A stretch of 54,068 nt of DNA from Flavobacteriales bacterium (GCA_021741155.1 JAIOYP010000026.1:1-54068), one strand, 5' to 3'; positions 33,390 to 43,156 are shown, numbered from the stretch's first letter. Notes: generated from the letters alone by a model not told the origin. Made by a program: numbers and translations.

Positions 33390-34499
33390 TTAAGCTTTGT
33401 AAAACGGTGGTCGCACAACCTCAGCCTTAATGAGCTTATCGCGGATAAGGATGTAAATCTCGGAACCGACTTTCGAGAATGCCGTGTTCACATACCCTAG
33501 ACCTAAGGCTTTCTGAAGGCTTGGCGACTGTGTTCCAGAAGTCACCTTTCCAATCTCGTTTCCTTCTGCATCCACAATCGGGTAATCATGACGAGGAATT
33601 CCTCTGTCAATCATTTCAAAACCAACCAGTTTCTTAGAAACACCTTCTTCTTTTTGCTTCAACAGCGCAGCTGAATTGGTGAATTCGTTTGTGAATTTGG
33701 TTACCCAACCCAAACCTGCTTCAATTGGGGATGTGGTATCGTCAATGTCGTTTCCATACAGACAGAAGCCCATTTCTAAACGAAGTGTGTCACGTGCAGC
33801 CAAACCAACTGGCTTGATGCCTTGCGCTGCTCCTGCTGCAAAAACCGCATCCCACATCTTATATGCGTATTCGTTCTCAAAATAGATTTCGAAACCTCCT
33901 GCACCTGTGTAACCTGTAGCGCTAATGAGTACGTTCTCAATGCCTGCAAACGTTCCTTTCTTGAAGGTGTAATAGGTCATTTCAGACAGGTTGATGTCTG
34001 TCAACGATTGCAATGCCTCCGCAGCTTTCGGTCCTTGAACTGCCAAAAGTGAAGTCTTATCGGAGATGTTAATCATCTCCACACCCTTAGTATTGTACTT
34101 AGAAATATGCGCCCAATCCTTATCAATATTGGACGCATTCACCACCAACATGTAGGTTTTCTCATCAATGCGATACACCAGCAAATCATCTACAATTCCG
34201 CCTGTTTCGTTTGGCAAACACGAGTATTGAATCTTACCATCAGTTAGCACAGCAACATCATTTGAGGTAACGCGCTGAATCAAATCTAGTGCGCCTTCGC
34301 CACGAATGATGAACTCCCCCATGTGCGATACATCAAACACTCCCACTCCACTTCTTACGGCCAAATGCTCAACCGTAAGACCTTCGTATTGCAACGGCAT
34401 GTTGTAGCCTGCAAACGGAACCATTTTGGCTCCCAATTCGATGTGTTTGTTTGAAAGTGCGGTGCTTTTTAGTTGTTCAAGGTCTGAGGTTTGAGCCAT
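33390..34499 (-). CDS. gcvT: glycine cleavage system T protein (aminomethyltransferase)
   Basis: A 369-residue enzyme that transfers the methylene group from aminomethyl-lipoyl H-protein to tetrahydrofolate and releases ammonia. Conserved segments are [26 protein letters not shown] (folate-binding Asp region), [44 protein letters not shown] and the C-terminal PRHDYPI. The length matches the family. The genes for P and H proteins are not nearby. A small EF-Tu-like gene follows 3 bp later. Confidence 0.95.
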   Translation of the reverse strand: MAQTSDLEQLKSTALSNKHIELGAKMVPFAGYNMPLQYEGLTVEHLAVRSGVGVFDVSHMGEFIIRGEGALDLIQRVTSNDVAVLTDGKIQYSCLPNETGGIVDDLLVYRIDEKTYMLVVNASNIDKDWAHISKYNTKGVEMINISDKTSLLAVQGPKAAEALQSLTDINLSEMTYYTFKKGTFAGIENVLISATGYTGAGGFEIYFENEYAYKMWDAVFAAGAAQGIKPVGLAARDTLRLEMGFCLYGNDIDDTTSPIEAGLGWVTKFTNEFTNSAALLKQKEEGVSKKLVGFEMIDRGIPRHDYPIVDAEGNEIGKVTSGTQSPSLQKALGLGYVNTAFSKVGSEIYILIRDKLIKAEVVRPPFYKA

Positions 34500-34540
34500 T
34501 AGGTTTGAGTGTTGGTGATGAACGTTTTTCTTTTTTCGTT

Positions 34541-35641
34541 TTATCCTACTTCCTTCGCAGGATGCGCGAACAAATGTAGAAAATTGGCCGTGTTGGACTT
34601 GACCGAATAATGCTGCTCAATCTTGGTTCTAGCAGCAGCAGAAAAGGATTTCAATTCAATCTGCTTTTCGAGTATCTGACGGAGTGTTTGCTCCCACTCT
34701 TCTGCGCTGTTGCAAATCCAACCATTAGCAGCATGGTCAACAATCTTAGTGTTAACTCCTATAGGAGAAACGATGGCCGGAATACCCAGCGCCATGTATT
34801 GCAACGCCTTAAAACCGCACTTACCATTTGCCCATTTATCGTCTTCAAGTGGCATCACGCCTACATCCATTTTCAGAAGGTCGTCAATCTCCGTTTGCTT
34901 GTTCCAGGGAAGGAATTGCAGGCTTTTTAAATCAAATTCAGGTTTGCGATCGGCAATAACCAAGAAGTTGAAATCGAACTCCTTCTCCAGCTTTTTGAGG
35001 ATGGGAATAAGTGCATCCAAGTATTTGATGGTAGAATGGGTTCCGGTCCAACCGATGGTAATCTTCTCACCAGCATATTGCTTTACACGATTATGAAGAT
35101 TCTCAGTATCAATCGTGGTTGGGTTAACCACCACGTTCTTATTAAACTTTCGGGCGTGGTCGGCCAAATAATCGTTTCCGCAACTCACTTTCCAAGCCCA
35201 CGAACACACATTCTCAGCATTACGATAACGCTTGAAGAGACTGATAACCGAATTGGTGCTAGAAGTATTCTTTAGCCAAATGGCATCGTCAAAATCGAAG
35301 ATGACCTTCTTGCGAAATACTTTCGCAATCAACCACTCAAAAACAGGCGGACCAATGGCGGCTGCTTCGCGATGGATGAAGATGAAATCATACTTAAAAA
35401 TGGTGAACAACTGAAAGAACCGTTTCAGCAATCCGAGTTCCACTTTCCAAACCTTGTGGATAAAGTTGCCCTGATCATACAGGAAAAGCATGGCCTTGTC
35501 GTCCAAGTATGGCTTTGCATCAAACTCAAAGCCGTTGCTTTTCAGAATATCAAAATACTGTTCGAAGCGGAACCGCTGGCTTGGCGCAATCCCCAAAGGA
35601 TAAGGAACGAGAAAGAGAATGCGTTTTGATGGTGGGTTCAT
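34541..35641 (-). CDS. GT4-type glycosyltransferase
   Basis: A 366-residue GT-B glycosyltransferase. The N-terminal domain starts [23 protein letters not shown]. Middle motifs include FDFDDAIWL and [13 protein letters not shown], the start of the second Rossmann domain. The C-terminal part has the sugar-nucleotide region [30 protein letters not shown] (E/GLY-type donor site). Use in surface polysaccharide or protein glycosylation is plausible; the sugar is not evident. The ATG at 35641 is preferred to one 40 codons upstream, as a -7 element lies 10 nt before it. Confidence 0.85.
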   Translation of the reverse strand: MNPPSKRILFLVPYPLGIAPSQRFRFEQYFDILKSNGFEFDAKPYLDDKAMLFLYDQGNFIHKVWKVELGLLKRFFQLFTIFKYDFIFIHREAAAIGPPVFEWLIAKVFRKKVIFDFDDAIWLKNTSSTNSVISLFKRYRNAENVCSWAWKVSCGNDYLADHARKFNKNVVVNPTTIDTENLHNRVKQYAGEKITIGWTGTHSTIKYLDALIPILKKLEKEFDFNFLVIADRKPEFDLKSLQFLPWNKQTEIDDLLKMDVGVMPLEDDKWANGKCGFKALQYMALGIPAIVSPIGVNTKIVDHAANGWICNSAEEWEQTLRQILEKQIELKSFSAAARTKIEQHYSVKSNTANFLHLFAHPAKEVG

Positions 35642-35651
35642 GCGAGCCTCG

Positions 35652-35659
35652 CAAAAATA
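35652..35659 (-). promoter_or_regulatory. -7 element of the GT4 glycosyltransferase gene
   Basis: Minus-strand TATTTTTG matches TAnnTTTG exactly, 10 nt upstream of the ATG at 35641. It argues against the longer reading of the gene. Confidence 0.48.
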
Positions 35660-35778
35660 GAATACCGTTGGTCGGATTGAAGTGAAGCGACTGTTTTTGT
35701 TTGTGGTGAGTTGCAAAAGAACGGTTACTAGAGAGGCAAGCCGCATACTATTCTTAATCACACCCGTAAAATCTCACC

Positions 35779-36306
35779 CTACGAATATCGGTCTTCCAAT
35801 ATTTTAAGATGGTGTTCTGTATGATAAATGGTGAAATAGAGCATTTCGCGCATCGTCAAATTTCCCAGCAACGGGTGTGGTACAGCAGTTTGGTCTAGGT
35901 TCTTTTCAGACCATTTTTGTACGTTTCTGATGAGGCTGTTCATTTCGATATCGAATAGGTTCACCAACTCGTCTCGTTCTTCCTTTTTCACTTCACGCGG
36001 AATGTATTGTCCCATGGCACGACCACCTTTTGCCAAAGCATCCTGATAGAATGCGACTGTTTGCTCATACGAACGACTTGGATCATTGACCTTGCCAAAT
36101 TTCAATCGGAGTACCAATCGCGGATAGCCCATTCCTGCTGCTAATGGCTTGGCGCTTTTGATGAGATGAAGAAGATGTTGCCCCGCAGTCCAAGCTCCTT
36201 CTGGTGCAAATTCCATTTTCTCAATCGGCTTTTCCAAAAACCAACTTTGTAATGCCTTGGATTGATTTTCGAGCTGCGAAATAATCTCTTTTTTGTGGTA
36301 GTCCAT
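35779..36306 (-). CDS. DinB-like (DUF1569/DinB_2) metal-binding protein
   Basis: A 175-residue four-helix-bundle protein of the DinB superfamily. The metal-binding His residues are visible in AGQHLLHL (about 43-47) and in the C-terminal IYHTEHHLKILEDR. Typical members are thiol transferases or damage-inducible proteins of uncertain activity. The ATG at 36306 is used, with a TACATTTA box 5 nt upstream. It is divergent from the PadR/PspC operon, whose operator-like boxes lie about 96-165 bp away. Confidence 0.85.
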   Translation of the reverse strand: MDYHKKEIISQLENQSKALQSWFLEKPIEKMEFAPEGAWTAGQHLLHLIKSAKPLAAGMGYPRLVLRLKFGKVNDPSRSYEQTVAFYQDALAKGGRAMGQYIPREVKKEERDELVNLFDIEMNSLIRNVQKWSEKNLDQTAVPHPLLGNLTMREMLYFTIYHTEHHLKILEDRYS

Positions 36307-36401
36307 GGTTCTAAATGTATGACATTTTCATAAAATCTGAGCTAAATGAAATACACTTTAAAAATATTCTCTCTGATTTTCAGTTACTTAAGTATTATTA
36401 C

Positions 36402-36424
36402 GGTACTATGCAAAACCAAGTACC
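36402..36424. promoter_or_regulatory. operator-like box 1 of the PadR operon
   Basis: The box begins ggtact and ends agtacc, giving an inverted GGTACT/AGTACC pair across 23 bp. It is closely similar to box 2 (36449-36471) and brackets the promoter on the upstream side. Such paired boxes are expected for an autorepressing PadR protein, and a PadR gene is the second gene downstream. Confidence 0.6.
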
Positions 36425-36436
36425 ATAATTATAATA

Positions 36437-36444
36437 TACATTTG
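36437..36444 (+). promoter_or_regulatory. -7 element of the PadR/PspC operon
   Basis: TACATTTG is a perfect TAnnTTTG match, 50 nt upstream of the first ATG (36495). Box 1 covers the region around -33 and box 2 follows directly, which is an ideal arrangement for repression. Confidence 0.55.
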
Positions 36445-36448
36445 TCCC

Positions 36449-36471
36449 AGTACTTTGCAATACAAGGTATC
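36449..36471. promoter_or_regulatory. operator-like box 2 of the PadR operon
   Basis: agtactttgcaatacaaggta followed by tc resembles box 1 at most positions (gtact, tgcaa, ac, gta) and lies just after the -7 element, over the likely transcription start. Occupancy there would block initiation. Confidence 0.6.
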
Positions 36472-36494
36472 ATAAAATCGAAAAACAACAGAAA

Positions 36495-36818
36495 ATGAAC
36501 ACATTTATCATTACCACGCTACTCACCGCTTCTATGTTCCTACATAATGAGAGTGCCAAACTCAATGCAGAAGTGAAACAGGCCATAGAAAGATCGGTGG
36601 AGAATCCTCAATTCAGCCTTCCGTTAGAGCCCAACGAAAAAGGGTTGGTGAGAATGCAGTTGAAAGTGGACGGAAACGGAAAGATCCAGATTCTGGATTC
36701 AAACTTCTCTCACGCAGAATTGAACAATCTGGTGGCACACCAGATTGCTTCCATTCAAGTGGACAAGGAAGCAGCGAACGAGGTTTTCTACTACGAATTC
36801 CGATTCGAGAAGCATTGA
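36495..36818 (+). CDS. small exported protein of unknown function, first gene of the PadR/PspC operon
   Basis: A 107-residue protein with a short hydrophobic N-terminus (FIITTLLTASMFLH), probably a signal or anchor. The remainder (PLEPNEKGLVRMQLKVDGNGKIQILDSNFSHAELNNLVAHQI) looks like a TonB-C-type beta-alpha-beta fold: a strand, G-x-I-x-x-x-D/N-x-S/N and a following helix. No motif for energy transduction is seen. It lies directly downstream of the operator/promoter and 22 bp before padR, so it is part of the regulated operon. Confidence 0.65.
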   Translation: MNTFIITTLLTASMFLHNESAKLNAEVKQAIERSVENPQFSLPLEPNEKGLVRMQLKVDGNGKIQILDSNFSHAELNNLVAHQIASIQVDKEAANEVFYYEFRFEKH

Positions 36819-36840
36819 AACGAATTAAAAACAAGACAAG

Positions 36841-37176
36841 ATGAATATAGAGAGAGTTAAATCGCAGATGAGAAAGGGTGTTCTCGAGTACTGCATTCTC
36901 TCCATTATCAGTAAGGACGAAGTGTATGCTTCGGACATTTTGCAAACATTAAAGGATGCAAAGCTGATTGTGGTGGAAGGCACGCTCTACCCTCTTCTAA
37001 CGCGGCTCAAAAATGATGGGCTGCTCAATTACCGTTGGGAAGAAAGCACCAGCGGACCTCCGAGAAAATACTACGGACTCACAGAAATGGGTCAAAAATT
37101 CCTTCAAGAAATGGATGCAACCTGGGAAGAACTGGTGGCATCAGTAAACCAAACCACCTCTAAAACCAAGAAATAA
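36841..37176 (+). CDS. PadR family transcriptional regulator
   Basis: A 111-residue winged-helix regulator with the PadR pattern: MRKGVLEYCILSIISKDEVYASDIL (helix 1-2), VVEGTLYPLLTRLKNDGLL (recognition helix), ESTSGPPRKYYGLTEMGQKFL (wing and C-terminal helix). PadR proteins normally repress their own operon until a ligand or stress releases them. The two palindrome-like boxes at 36402-36471 are the expected targets. Its stop overlaps the start of the PspC gene by one base. Confidence 0.92.
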   Translation: MNIERVKSQMRKGVLEYCILSIISKDEVYASDILQTLKDAKLIVVEGTLYPLLTRLKNDGLLNYRWEESTSGPPRKYYGLTEMGQKFLQEMDATWEELVASVNQTTSKTKK

Positions 37177-39065
37177 TGAATAAGACGATAACCAGTAACA
37201 TTGCGGGCTACGTTTTCCATATCGATGAAAACGCTTTCGACAAGCTAGATGCCTATCTGAACACAATCAGAGGCTACTTTAAGGACTCGCAGGGTCGCGA
37301 TGAAATCATAGCCGACATTGAGGCCCGATTGGCCGAAATGCTCCACGAAAAGATTGGCGACATGAAACAGGTGGTAACACTTGACGATGTGAACCACGTA
37401 ATCTCCATCATGGGACAGCCAGAAGCGTTTATGGATGATGATCCTGAAACTGAAAGCTGGAGCAGCAACAAAAGTGAATCTGGCACTTACAAATCAAGAA
37501 GATTATTCCGCGACCCTGATAATAAGGTTGTTGGTGGTGTATGTTCAGGCATATCGAGCTATTTTGGAATTGAAGACCCAATCTGGTTGAGATTAGTGTT
37601 GGCTTTGACCTTGATTTTCTTTGGAACTGGGGCCTTCCTCTACATTATTCTCTGGATAATCATTCCTGAAGCAAAAACGACTACTGAAAAACTGCAAATG
37701 CGGGGGGAGTCCGTAACCGTTTCCAATATTGAAAAGCGTGTAAACGAAGAGTTGGGAGCGGTTAAAGATAGACTGAACGAGCTTGGTGGAAACTCTGGCG
37801 CTAGCAAAAAAGTGGGAAACGGATTTCACCGTGCCATCACACTCGTGGGCAGTCTGGCAATCATGCTCTTAAAGTTCATTAGTAAAGTTATTGGCTTTGC
37901 ATTCTTGATGGCTGGCGTAATCGGATTTATTGCTCTTGTATCAATTCCGTTTGGAGTTCCGGCCATCATCAGTTTTACCAATGATGGTATATTGAGCACC
38001 GTTGAAGCTCAGGATATTCTGAACAATCTCGTGGGTGGAACAGGCATGATGATTTGGATTTATGTTGCCGGCATTCTTACATGGGGCGTTCCCCTACTCG
38101 CTTTGGCTTACGTTGGATTGCGCCTATTGGTGAACTTTAGAAGTCGCCCAAAAGGAGTTGGTCTTGCTTTCACTTCGCTATGGATAATTGGCGTGGTTAT
38201 GTCATTTGCGCTGACAATGATTGTAATCAGTGATTTTTCGAGCGAAGGAAACGATACCGAAACGGTTGAACTTAGCCTAAACGCAGACCCAAATCAAACC
38301 ATTCATTTGGCATTGAATCATGAATTGGGAGATGATGAACCAAACGTAGAAGCAACCATTTTCAACTTGGATTTGTTGGCTGCGGGTAACTCCAATAAAC
38401 TTTACGGAAAGCCAGAATTGAACATCAATATGGCAAAAGCAGGTGGTCCAAAACTGATAGTGAAACGTATGTCTCGTGCCAAGAAAAAGCAAGAAGCCAT
38501 GGAACGCGCCAGCAAAATCAACTACGGATTCCTATCTACCGATACTTCCATTCTCTTCAACAGCTACTTCGAAATTCCTGAAGATGAACTGTGGAGAACA
38601 CAAGATGTGGAGCTTGAATTGCTCATTCCTGTTGGCTACACCATCTACCTATCTGATGAGATGATGCGCATCATCTACGACATCGACAATACGACCAACA
38701 CCTATGATGGTGACATGGTAGGTCGAAGATGGATTATGACACCGAAAGGCTTAGCCTGTGTGGATTGCAATGGACTGGCGCAACCAAAGAAATCATCAAA
38801 CATTGATGTTGACATCGATGTGGATGACGTGACCATCAAGATTAAAAGCAAAGACAAGCAGATTGATCTAGAAAAAGAGAAACTACGCTTGGAAAAAGAA
38901 ATGGAGAAAATCAAAAAAGAATTAGAGAGCGAACGTGAAGCAGATGTTGAGCATGAAGAAGCTTCTGTTCGTCCGCAAGAAATTCTCTTGAAGCGTATTG
39001 TAAATGCAACTTATTGGGTTACGCCAACTGTTCAGCGATCAGTTAGCATTGCTTATCCTGGATAA
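37176..39065 (+). CDS. PspC domain membrane protein
   Basis: A 629-residue protein. The first ~95 residues form a cytosolic DUF1700-like helical domain (SNIAGYVFHIDENAFDKLDAYL ... EIIADIEARLAEML). Residues ~110-165 are a PspC domain (RRLFRDPDNKVVGGVCSGISSYFG, then a TM GTGAFLYIILWIIIP). Further TM segments lie near 210-245, 288-315 and 332-355. The C-terminal part contains a beta-helical adhesin-like region and a highly charged coiled coil (KEKLRLEKEMEKIKKELESE). It is the effector of the PadR-controlled operon, probably for envelope stress. Its stop is followed by a strong terminator. Confidence 0.85.
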   Translation: MNKTITSNIAGYVFHIDENAFDKLDAYLNTIRGYFKDSQGRDEIIADIEARLAEMLHEKIGDMKQVVTLDDVNHVISIMGQPEAFMDDDPETESWSSNKSESGTYKSRRLFRDPDNKVVGGVCSGISSYFGIEDPIWLRLVLALTLIFFGTGAFLYIILWIIIPEAKTTTEKLQMRGESVTVSNIEKRVNEELGAVKDRLNELGGNSGASKKVGNGFHRAITLVGSLAIMLLKFISKVIGFAFLMAGVIGFIALVSIPFGVPAIISFTNDGILSTVEAQDILNNLVGGTGMMIWIYVAGILTWGVPLLALAYVGLRLLVNFRSRPKGVGLAFTSLWIIGVVMSFALTMIVISDFSSEGNDTETVELSLNADPNQTIHLALNHELGDDEPNVEATIFNLDLLAAGNSNKLYGKPELNINMAKAGGPKLIVKRMSRAKKKQEAMERASKINYGFLSTDTSILFNSYFEIPEDELWRTQDVELELLIPVGYTIYLSDEMMRIIYDIDNTTNTYDGDMVGRRWIMTPKGLACVDCNGLAQPKKSSNIDVDIDVDDVTIKIKSKDKQIDLEKEKLRLEKEMEKIKKELESEREADVEHEEASVRPQEILLKRIVNATYWVTPTVQRSVSIAYPG

Positions 39066-39158
39066 TCTGGTTTAGAAGAAACTAATATGGTCGGCATCAA
39101 AGTGGGCGCGTAATCCATAAAAATTGCTTCAGTCGTTCCTCCTTCACAATGACGTTGA

Positions 39159-39189
39159 GGCCGCTCCGACAGGTTCGCAGCGGCCTTTT
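39159..39189 (+). terminator. rho-independent terminator of the PadR/PspC operon
   Basis: GGCCGCT (39159-39165) and AGCGGCC (39179-39185) form a 7-bp GC-rich stem with a 13-nt loop followed by TTTT. It lies 93 bp after the stop of the PspC gene. Confidence 0.7.
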
Positions 39190-39192
39190 CTG

Positions 39193-39200
39193 TATATTCG
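39193..39200 (+). promoter_or_regulatory. -7 element of the E1 dehydrogenase gene
   Basis: TATATTCG lies 24 nt upstream of the ATG at 39225, directly behind the preceding terminator. Confidence 0.42.
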
Positions 39201-39224
39201 CGAACTGGAAAAAGGCGGTAGAAT

Positions 39225-41627
39225 ATGACGGAAGAAAACGTAAAAACAGGTTCAAAAAAGGCACTGAGCAAGGAAGAATTCAAGCAAGAAGTCTTGAGTG
39301 ATTTCCGCCTTGCCAATGAAAGTCGCCAAGCAAGTTTGATTGGACGAAAAGAGGTTCTCACAGGAAAAGCCAAATTTGGAATCTTCGGAGACGGAAAAGA
39401 AGTGGCGCAAATTGCCATGGCTAAGGTTTTCCAGAATGGTGATTTCCGTTCGGGTTATTACCGCGATCAAACCTTTATGATGGCTTCTGGACTTTTGACC
39501 GTTCAGGAATTCTTCGCACAGCTTTACGCGCATCCAAGTTTGGAGGCCGATCCATCTTCGGCTGGTCGGTCCATGAACGGACATTTCTCCACGCGCTCTA
39601 TCAACGAAGATGGTTCCTGGAAGAATCTTATGGCGCAAAAGAACAGCGCATCTGACCTGTCTCCTACTGCTGGCCAAGTTCCGCGTTTGTTGGGATTGGC
39701 ACACGCTTCAAAGGTTTATAGAGAGAACCATAAACTGCATTCTCAGACTCAATTCACAAACAAAGGAAACGAAGTTGCTTTCGGAACAATTGGCGATGCC
39801 AGTACATCCGAAGGTCATTTTTGGGAAACCATGAATGCCGCTGCGGTTACGCAAGTTCCGCTTGCCATTTCCATTTGGGATGATGGTTATGGTATTTCTG
39901 TTCCGAAGGAATTCCAGACAGTAAAAGCCAGTATTTCGGAGGCTTTGAGCGGATTTGAAAAAGGCAACGACAAAACAGGATTGCGCATTTTCAAAACGAA
40001 AGGTTGGGATTACGCACATTTGGTAAAGACATACGAAGAAGCGATTTCTGTCTGTCGCGCAGAGCACGTTCCTGTGCTAATTCATGTGGAGGAAGTAACG
40101 CAGCCGCAAGGTCACTCTACTTCTGGTTCGCACGAACGCTACAAAAGCACAGAGCGACTTTCTTGGGAAGAAGAATTTGACTGCATCAAGAAACTTCGTG
40201 AGTTCATTATTGATAAAGGAATTGCAACCGCTGAAGAATGCGATACAATTGAAGCAGAGGCTAAAAAAAGTGTTCAAACGCAGAAAAATGAAGCTTGGAA
40301 AGTCTTTGTTTCTGAGATTGAAGGAGAACGAGATCAGCTTATTCCAATGCTGGAAACTGCTAATCTGCAAGAGCTTGCAAAAGGATTGAATACTGGTTTT
40401 GCTCCAAGTAGAAAAGAAGTGATTGGTACAGCCAGAAAAGCCCTTCTGAAATTAGGCGGAAGCAAGGATTCAAACACAGCCAAACTAGCCGAATGGTTGA
40501 AAAACCAACAGGCATTGAATGCTGAGCGTTACAACTCATTTCTAGAAAGTCAAACAGCCAATAGCGCACCTAAAATTGCAGCGGTTGCTCCAGAATACGC
40601 CAGCGATACAAAGCAGGTTGATGGTCGTGAAGTGTTGTTAAACAACTTCGACAAGATATTTTCTGATAGAGATGATGTCGTTGCCTTTGGCGAAGATCTC
40701 GGAAGCATTGGAGGTGTAAACCAAGGATTTGAAGGGTTACAGAAAAAGCATGGCATCAATCGCATTTTCGATGTGGGAATCCGCGAAGCGAGTATCATGG
40801 GACAAGGAATTGGAATGGCGTTGCGTGGTCTTCGCCCGATTGCTGAGATTCAATACTTGGATTATTTGCTTTATGGCTTACAGCCGTTGAGCGATGATCT
40901 TGCTTCACTTCAATACAGAACCAAAGGCGGTCAGAAATGTCCGTTAATCATCCGAACTCGTGGGCATAGATTAGAAGGAATCTGGCACGCAGGTTCTCCA
41001 ATGGGAATGATTATCAACGCATTGCGAGGTATTCATATTTGTGTTCCACGAAACATGACGCAAGCAGCAGGTTTCTACAACACGCTTTTAGCTTCTGACG
41101 ATCCAGGATTGATAATTGAGCCTTTGAATGGCTACAGAACCAAAGAGAAATTGCCCTCCAACTTGGGTGAATTCAAAACGCCTTTGGGTATTCCTGAAAC
41201 GCTTACTCAAGGGACAGATCTTACGATTGTCACGTACGGTTCGTGCGTAAATCTTGCACTAAGAGCTGTGGAAGAATTGGCCGTGGTTGGTATTTCGGCA
41301 GAGCTGATTGATGTACAAACGCTACTTCCATTCGACACAAATCATTCGATTGTAGAATCGCTGAAGAAAACTAATCGGTTGTTAGTGATTGATGAAGACG
41401 TTCCTGGCGGTGCTTCAGCCTACATTCTTCAGAAGATTTTGGAAGAACAGAAAGGTTATTTCCACCTAGACAGCCAACCTAAAACGTTGACTGCCCAAGC
41501 TCACAGAACAGCTTACGGAACTGATGGCGACTACTTCAGCAAACCAAGCGTTGAGGATATGGTTGAAGCTGCTTATGCGATTATGAGCGAAGTCAACCCA
41601 CAGAAATATCCGAACATTTTCGGGTAA
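39225..41627 (+). CDS. fused 2-oxoacid dehydrogenase E1 alpha/beta
   Basis: An 800-residue thiamine-pyrophosphate enzyme in which the E1 alpha (about 1-370) and E1 beta (about 470-800) subunits of a branched-chain-type 2-oxoacid dehydrogenase are fused. The alpha part contains the TPP/Mg motif GDASTSEGHFWETMNAA (about 190-206). The beta part begins DGREVLLNNFDKIFSDRDDVVAFGEDLG and continues with FDVGIREASIMGQGIGMAL, PLIIRTRGHRLEG and a C-terminal SYGSCVNLA region. It catalyses oxidative decarboxylation and acylates the lipoyl E2. The fused form is common in Bacteroidota. E2 and E3 genes are not in the window, and murQ follows 3 bp later. Confidence 0.92.
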   Translation: MTEENVKTGSKKALSKEEFKQEVLSDFRLANESRQASLIGRKEVLTGKAKFGIFGDGKEVAQIAMAKVFQNGDFRSGYYRDQTFMMASGLLTVQEFFAQLYAHPSLEADPSSAGRSMNGHFSTRSINEDGSWKNLMAQKNSASDLSPTAGQVPRLLGLAHASKVYRENHKLHSQTQFTNKGNEVAFGTIGDASTSEGHFWETMNAAAVTQVPLAISIWDDGYGISVPKEFQTVKASISEALSGFEKGNDKTGLRIFKTKGWDYAHLVKTYEEAISVCRAEHVPVLIHVEEVTQPQGHSTSGSHERYKSTERLSWEEEFDCIKKLREFIIDKGIATAEECDTIEAEAKKSVQTQKNEAWKVFVSEIEGERDQLIPMLETANLQELAKGLNTGFAPSRKEVIGTARKALLKLGGSKDSNTAKLAEWLKNQQALNAERYNSFLESQTANSAPKIAAVAPEYASDTKQVDGREVLLNNFDKIFSDRDDVVAFGEDLGSIGGVNQGFEGLQKKHGINRIFDVGIREASIMGQGIGMALRGLRPIAEIQYLDYLLYGLQPLSDDLASLQYRTKGGQKCPLIIRTRGHRLEGIWHAGSPMGMIINALRGIHICVPRNMTQAAGFYNTLLASDDPGLIIEPLNGYRTKEKLPSNLGEFKTPLGIPETLTQGTDLTIVTYGSCVNLALRAVEELAVVGISAELIDVQTLLPFDTNHSIVESLKKTNRLLVIDEDVPGGASAYILQKILEEQKGYFHLDSQPKTLTAQAHRTAYGTDGDYFSKPSVEDMVEAAYAIMSEVNPQKYPNIFG

Positions 41628-41630
41628 GCC

Positions 41631-42449
41631 ATGGAAAACCGTATCACCGAAAGTTCTTCCAACTACAACGACCTCGAAAAGATGTCTGTTAGCGAATTGC
41701 TGACCAACATCAATCGCGAGGATAAAACCGTACCGCTTGCTATAGAAAAGGCACTTTCTGAGATTGAAGCCTTGATTAATTGTGTCGTTTCCAAGATGGA
41801 AAACGGTGGTCGACTTTTCTACATCGGAGCTGGAACCAGCGGACGATTGGGAATTGTGGATGCCTCGGAATGTCCGCCCACGTATGGCGTTCCACACGGA
41901 TTGGTCATTGGAATAATTGCCGGTGGAGACAAAGCCATTCGCAAAGCGGTTGAGTTTGCAGAAGACAGCGAAACCGAAGGTTGGAAAGACCTATCAGAAC
42001 ATGCTATTTCTGATAAAGATATCGTGGTTGGAATCAGCGCCTCGGGAACTGCTCCGTATGTAATTAGTGCATTGAAAAAATGTCAAGAAAATGGCATCGC
42101 TACAGGTTCCATTGCTTGCAATCCAAATTCGCCAATGGCTGAAGTTTCTGACTTTCCTATCGCTGTTGTAGTCGGGCCAGAATTCGTTACAGGAAGTACG
42201 CGCATGAAAGCTGGAACCGCGCAAAAGTTGGTTCTGAACATGATTACCACCACAACCATGGTAAAACTGGGCAAAGTGAAAGGCAACAAAATGGTTGACA
42301 TGCAATTGAGCAACAACAAATTGGTTGACCGTGGCGTTCGCATGATAATGGAAGAAACTGGAGCTGAACGCACCCTCGCGGAGCAACTTCTAAGTAAGAA
42401 CGGAAGTGTGCGAAAAGCAGTAGACGCCTTTCGTAGTGAGAACAAATAG
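41631..42449 (+). CDS. murQ: N-acetylmuramic acid 6-phosphate etherase
   Basis: A 272-residue SIS-domain enzyme that cleaves the D-lactyl ether of MurNAc-6-phosphate to GlcNAc-6-phosphate in cell-wall recycling. Signatures are GAGTSGRLGIVDASECPPTYG (about 61-81), with the catalytic-region Glu in SECPP, and VVGISASGTAPYVISAL for the SIS phosphosugar site. EFVTGSTRMKAGTAQKLVLNMI is the second family signature. It is about 25 residues shorter than the E. coli enzyme at the C-terminus. It starts 3 bp after the E1 stop, so the two are probably co-transcribed. Confidence 0.94.
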   Translation: MENRITESSSNYNDLEKMSVSELLTNINREDKTVPLAIEKALSEIEALINCVVSKMENGGRLFYIGAGTSGRLGIVDASECPPTYGVPHGLVIGIIAGGDKAIRKAVEFAEDSETEGWKDLSEHAISDKDIVVGISASGTAPYVISALKKCQENGIATGSIACNPNSPMAEVSDFPIAVVVGPEFVTGSTRMKAGTAQKLVLNMITTTTMVKLGKVKGNKMVDMQLSNNKLVDRGVRMIMEETGAERTLAEQLLSKNGSVRKAVDAFRSENK

Positions 42450-42536
42450 GTTTCGACTTCGCTCAACCAAGCACGTTTCCCTGAGCGCAACCGAAAAGTT
42501 TTCATTCTTAATTATTCATTCCTAATTCTTAATTGA
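42449..42536. repeat. gacttcgctc palindrome plus cttaatt micro-repeat
   Basis: ggtttcgacttcgctcaacc (from 42449) and ccctgagcgcaaccgaaaa (to about 42499) form imperfect arms. They are followed by cattcttaattattcattcc, the AT-rich unit also found at 4628-4655. The element fills the gap before the next gene. Confidence 0.6.
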
Positions 42537-42540
42537 AATA

Positions 42541-43110
42541 GTGCATTCCATTGAACCATATTACCGCTGGCGCGATTATTACATCGCAGAAGAAGACATG
42601 CAATCTCCGTTTTATGGTCGTGAGTATAGCGAGTTTGAATTCACGAATAATATCTACGATCACGCGCTGCATCCTCAATGGGACAGCATCGACTCTCCTA
42701 CCCTATTTCTGAAAGTTCTTTATGCTGATTACGAGCAAGGTTTTACCATTATCGAATTTATTGGCGAATGGAACGATTTGTTGCACAACGACATCATGAC
42801 GTTGAAGCGTGACTTCATCGAATTGATGATGCAGGAAGGAATCAACAAATTCATCCTAATTGGAGAAAATGTGCTCAATTTTCATTATTCGGACGAGGAA
42901 TATTATGCCGAATGGTTTGATGAAATTGAAGATGGCTGGATTGTCGGACTCAACTTCATGGAACACGTAATCCGCGAAATGCAGCAGGTTCAAATTGACT
43001 ATTACATCAATTTAGGTGGACGTTTTCAGGAAATCAACTGGCGCACGTACAGCCCAATGGAACTGTTCGAACTTATTGATGACCTAGTTACCAAACGCTT
43101 TCAAGCCTAA
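42541..43110 (+). CDS. hypothetical acidic protein
   Basis: A 189-residue protein starting with GTG at 42541. It is rich in aromatic and acidic residues (for example YYRWRDYYIAEEDMQSPFYG and NFHYSDEEYYAEWFDEIEDGW) and has no signal or TM segment. Conserved-looking motifs (NIYDHALHPQWD, FIELMMQEGINKFILIGENVLNFHY) suggest a Bacteroidota-specific family, but no function is recognised. It lies between murQ and rlmB in the same direction. Confidence 0.65.
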   Translation: MHSIEPYYRWRDYYIAEEDMQSPFYGREYSEFEFTNNIYDHALHPQWDSIDSPTLFLKVLYADYEQGFTIIEFIGEWNDLLHNDIMTLKRDFIELMMQEGINKFILIGENVLNFHYSDEEYYAEWFDEIEDGWIVGLNFMEHVIREMQQVQIDYYINLGGRFQEINWRTYSPMELFELIDDLVTKRFQA

Positions 43111-43156
43111 ACTTTCCTTTTGAGTTTTCGGACTTGCCGCAGCAAGCCCCTACGAG

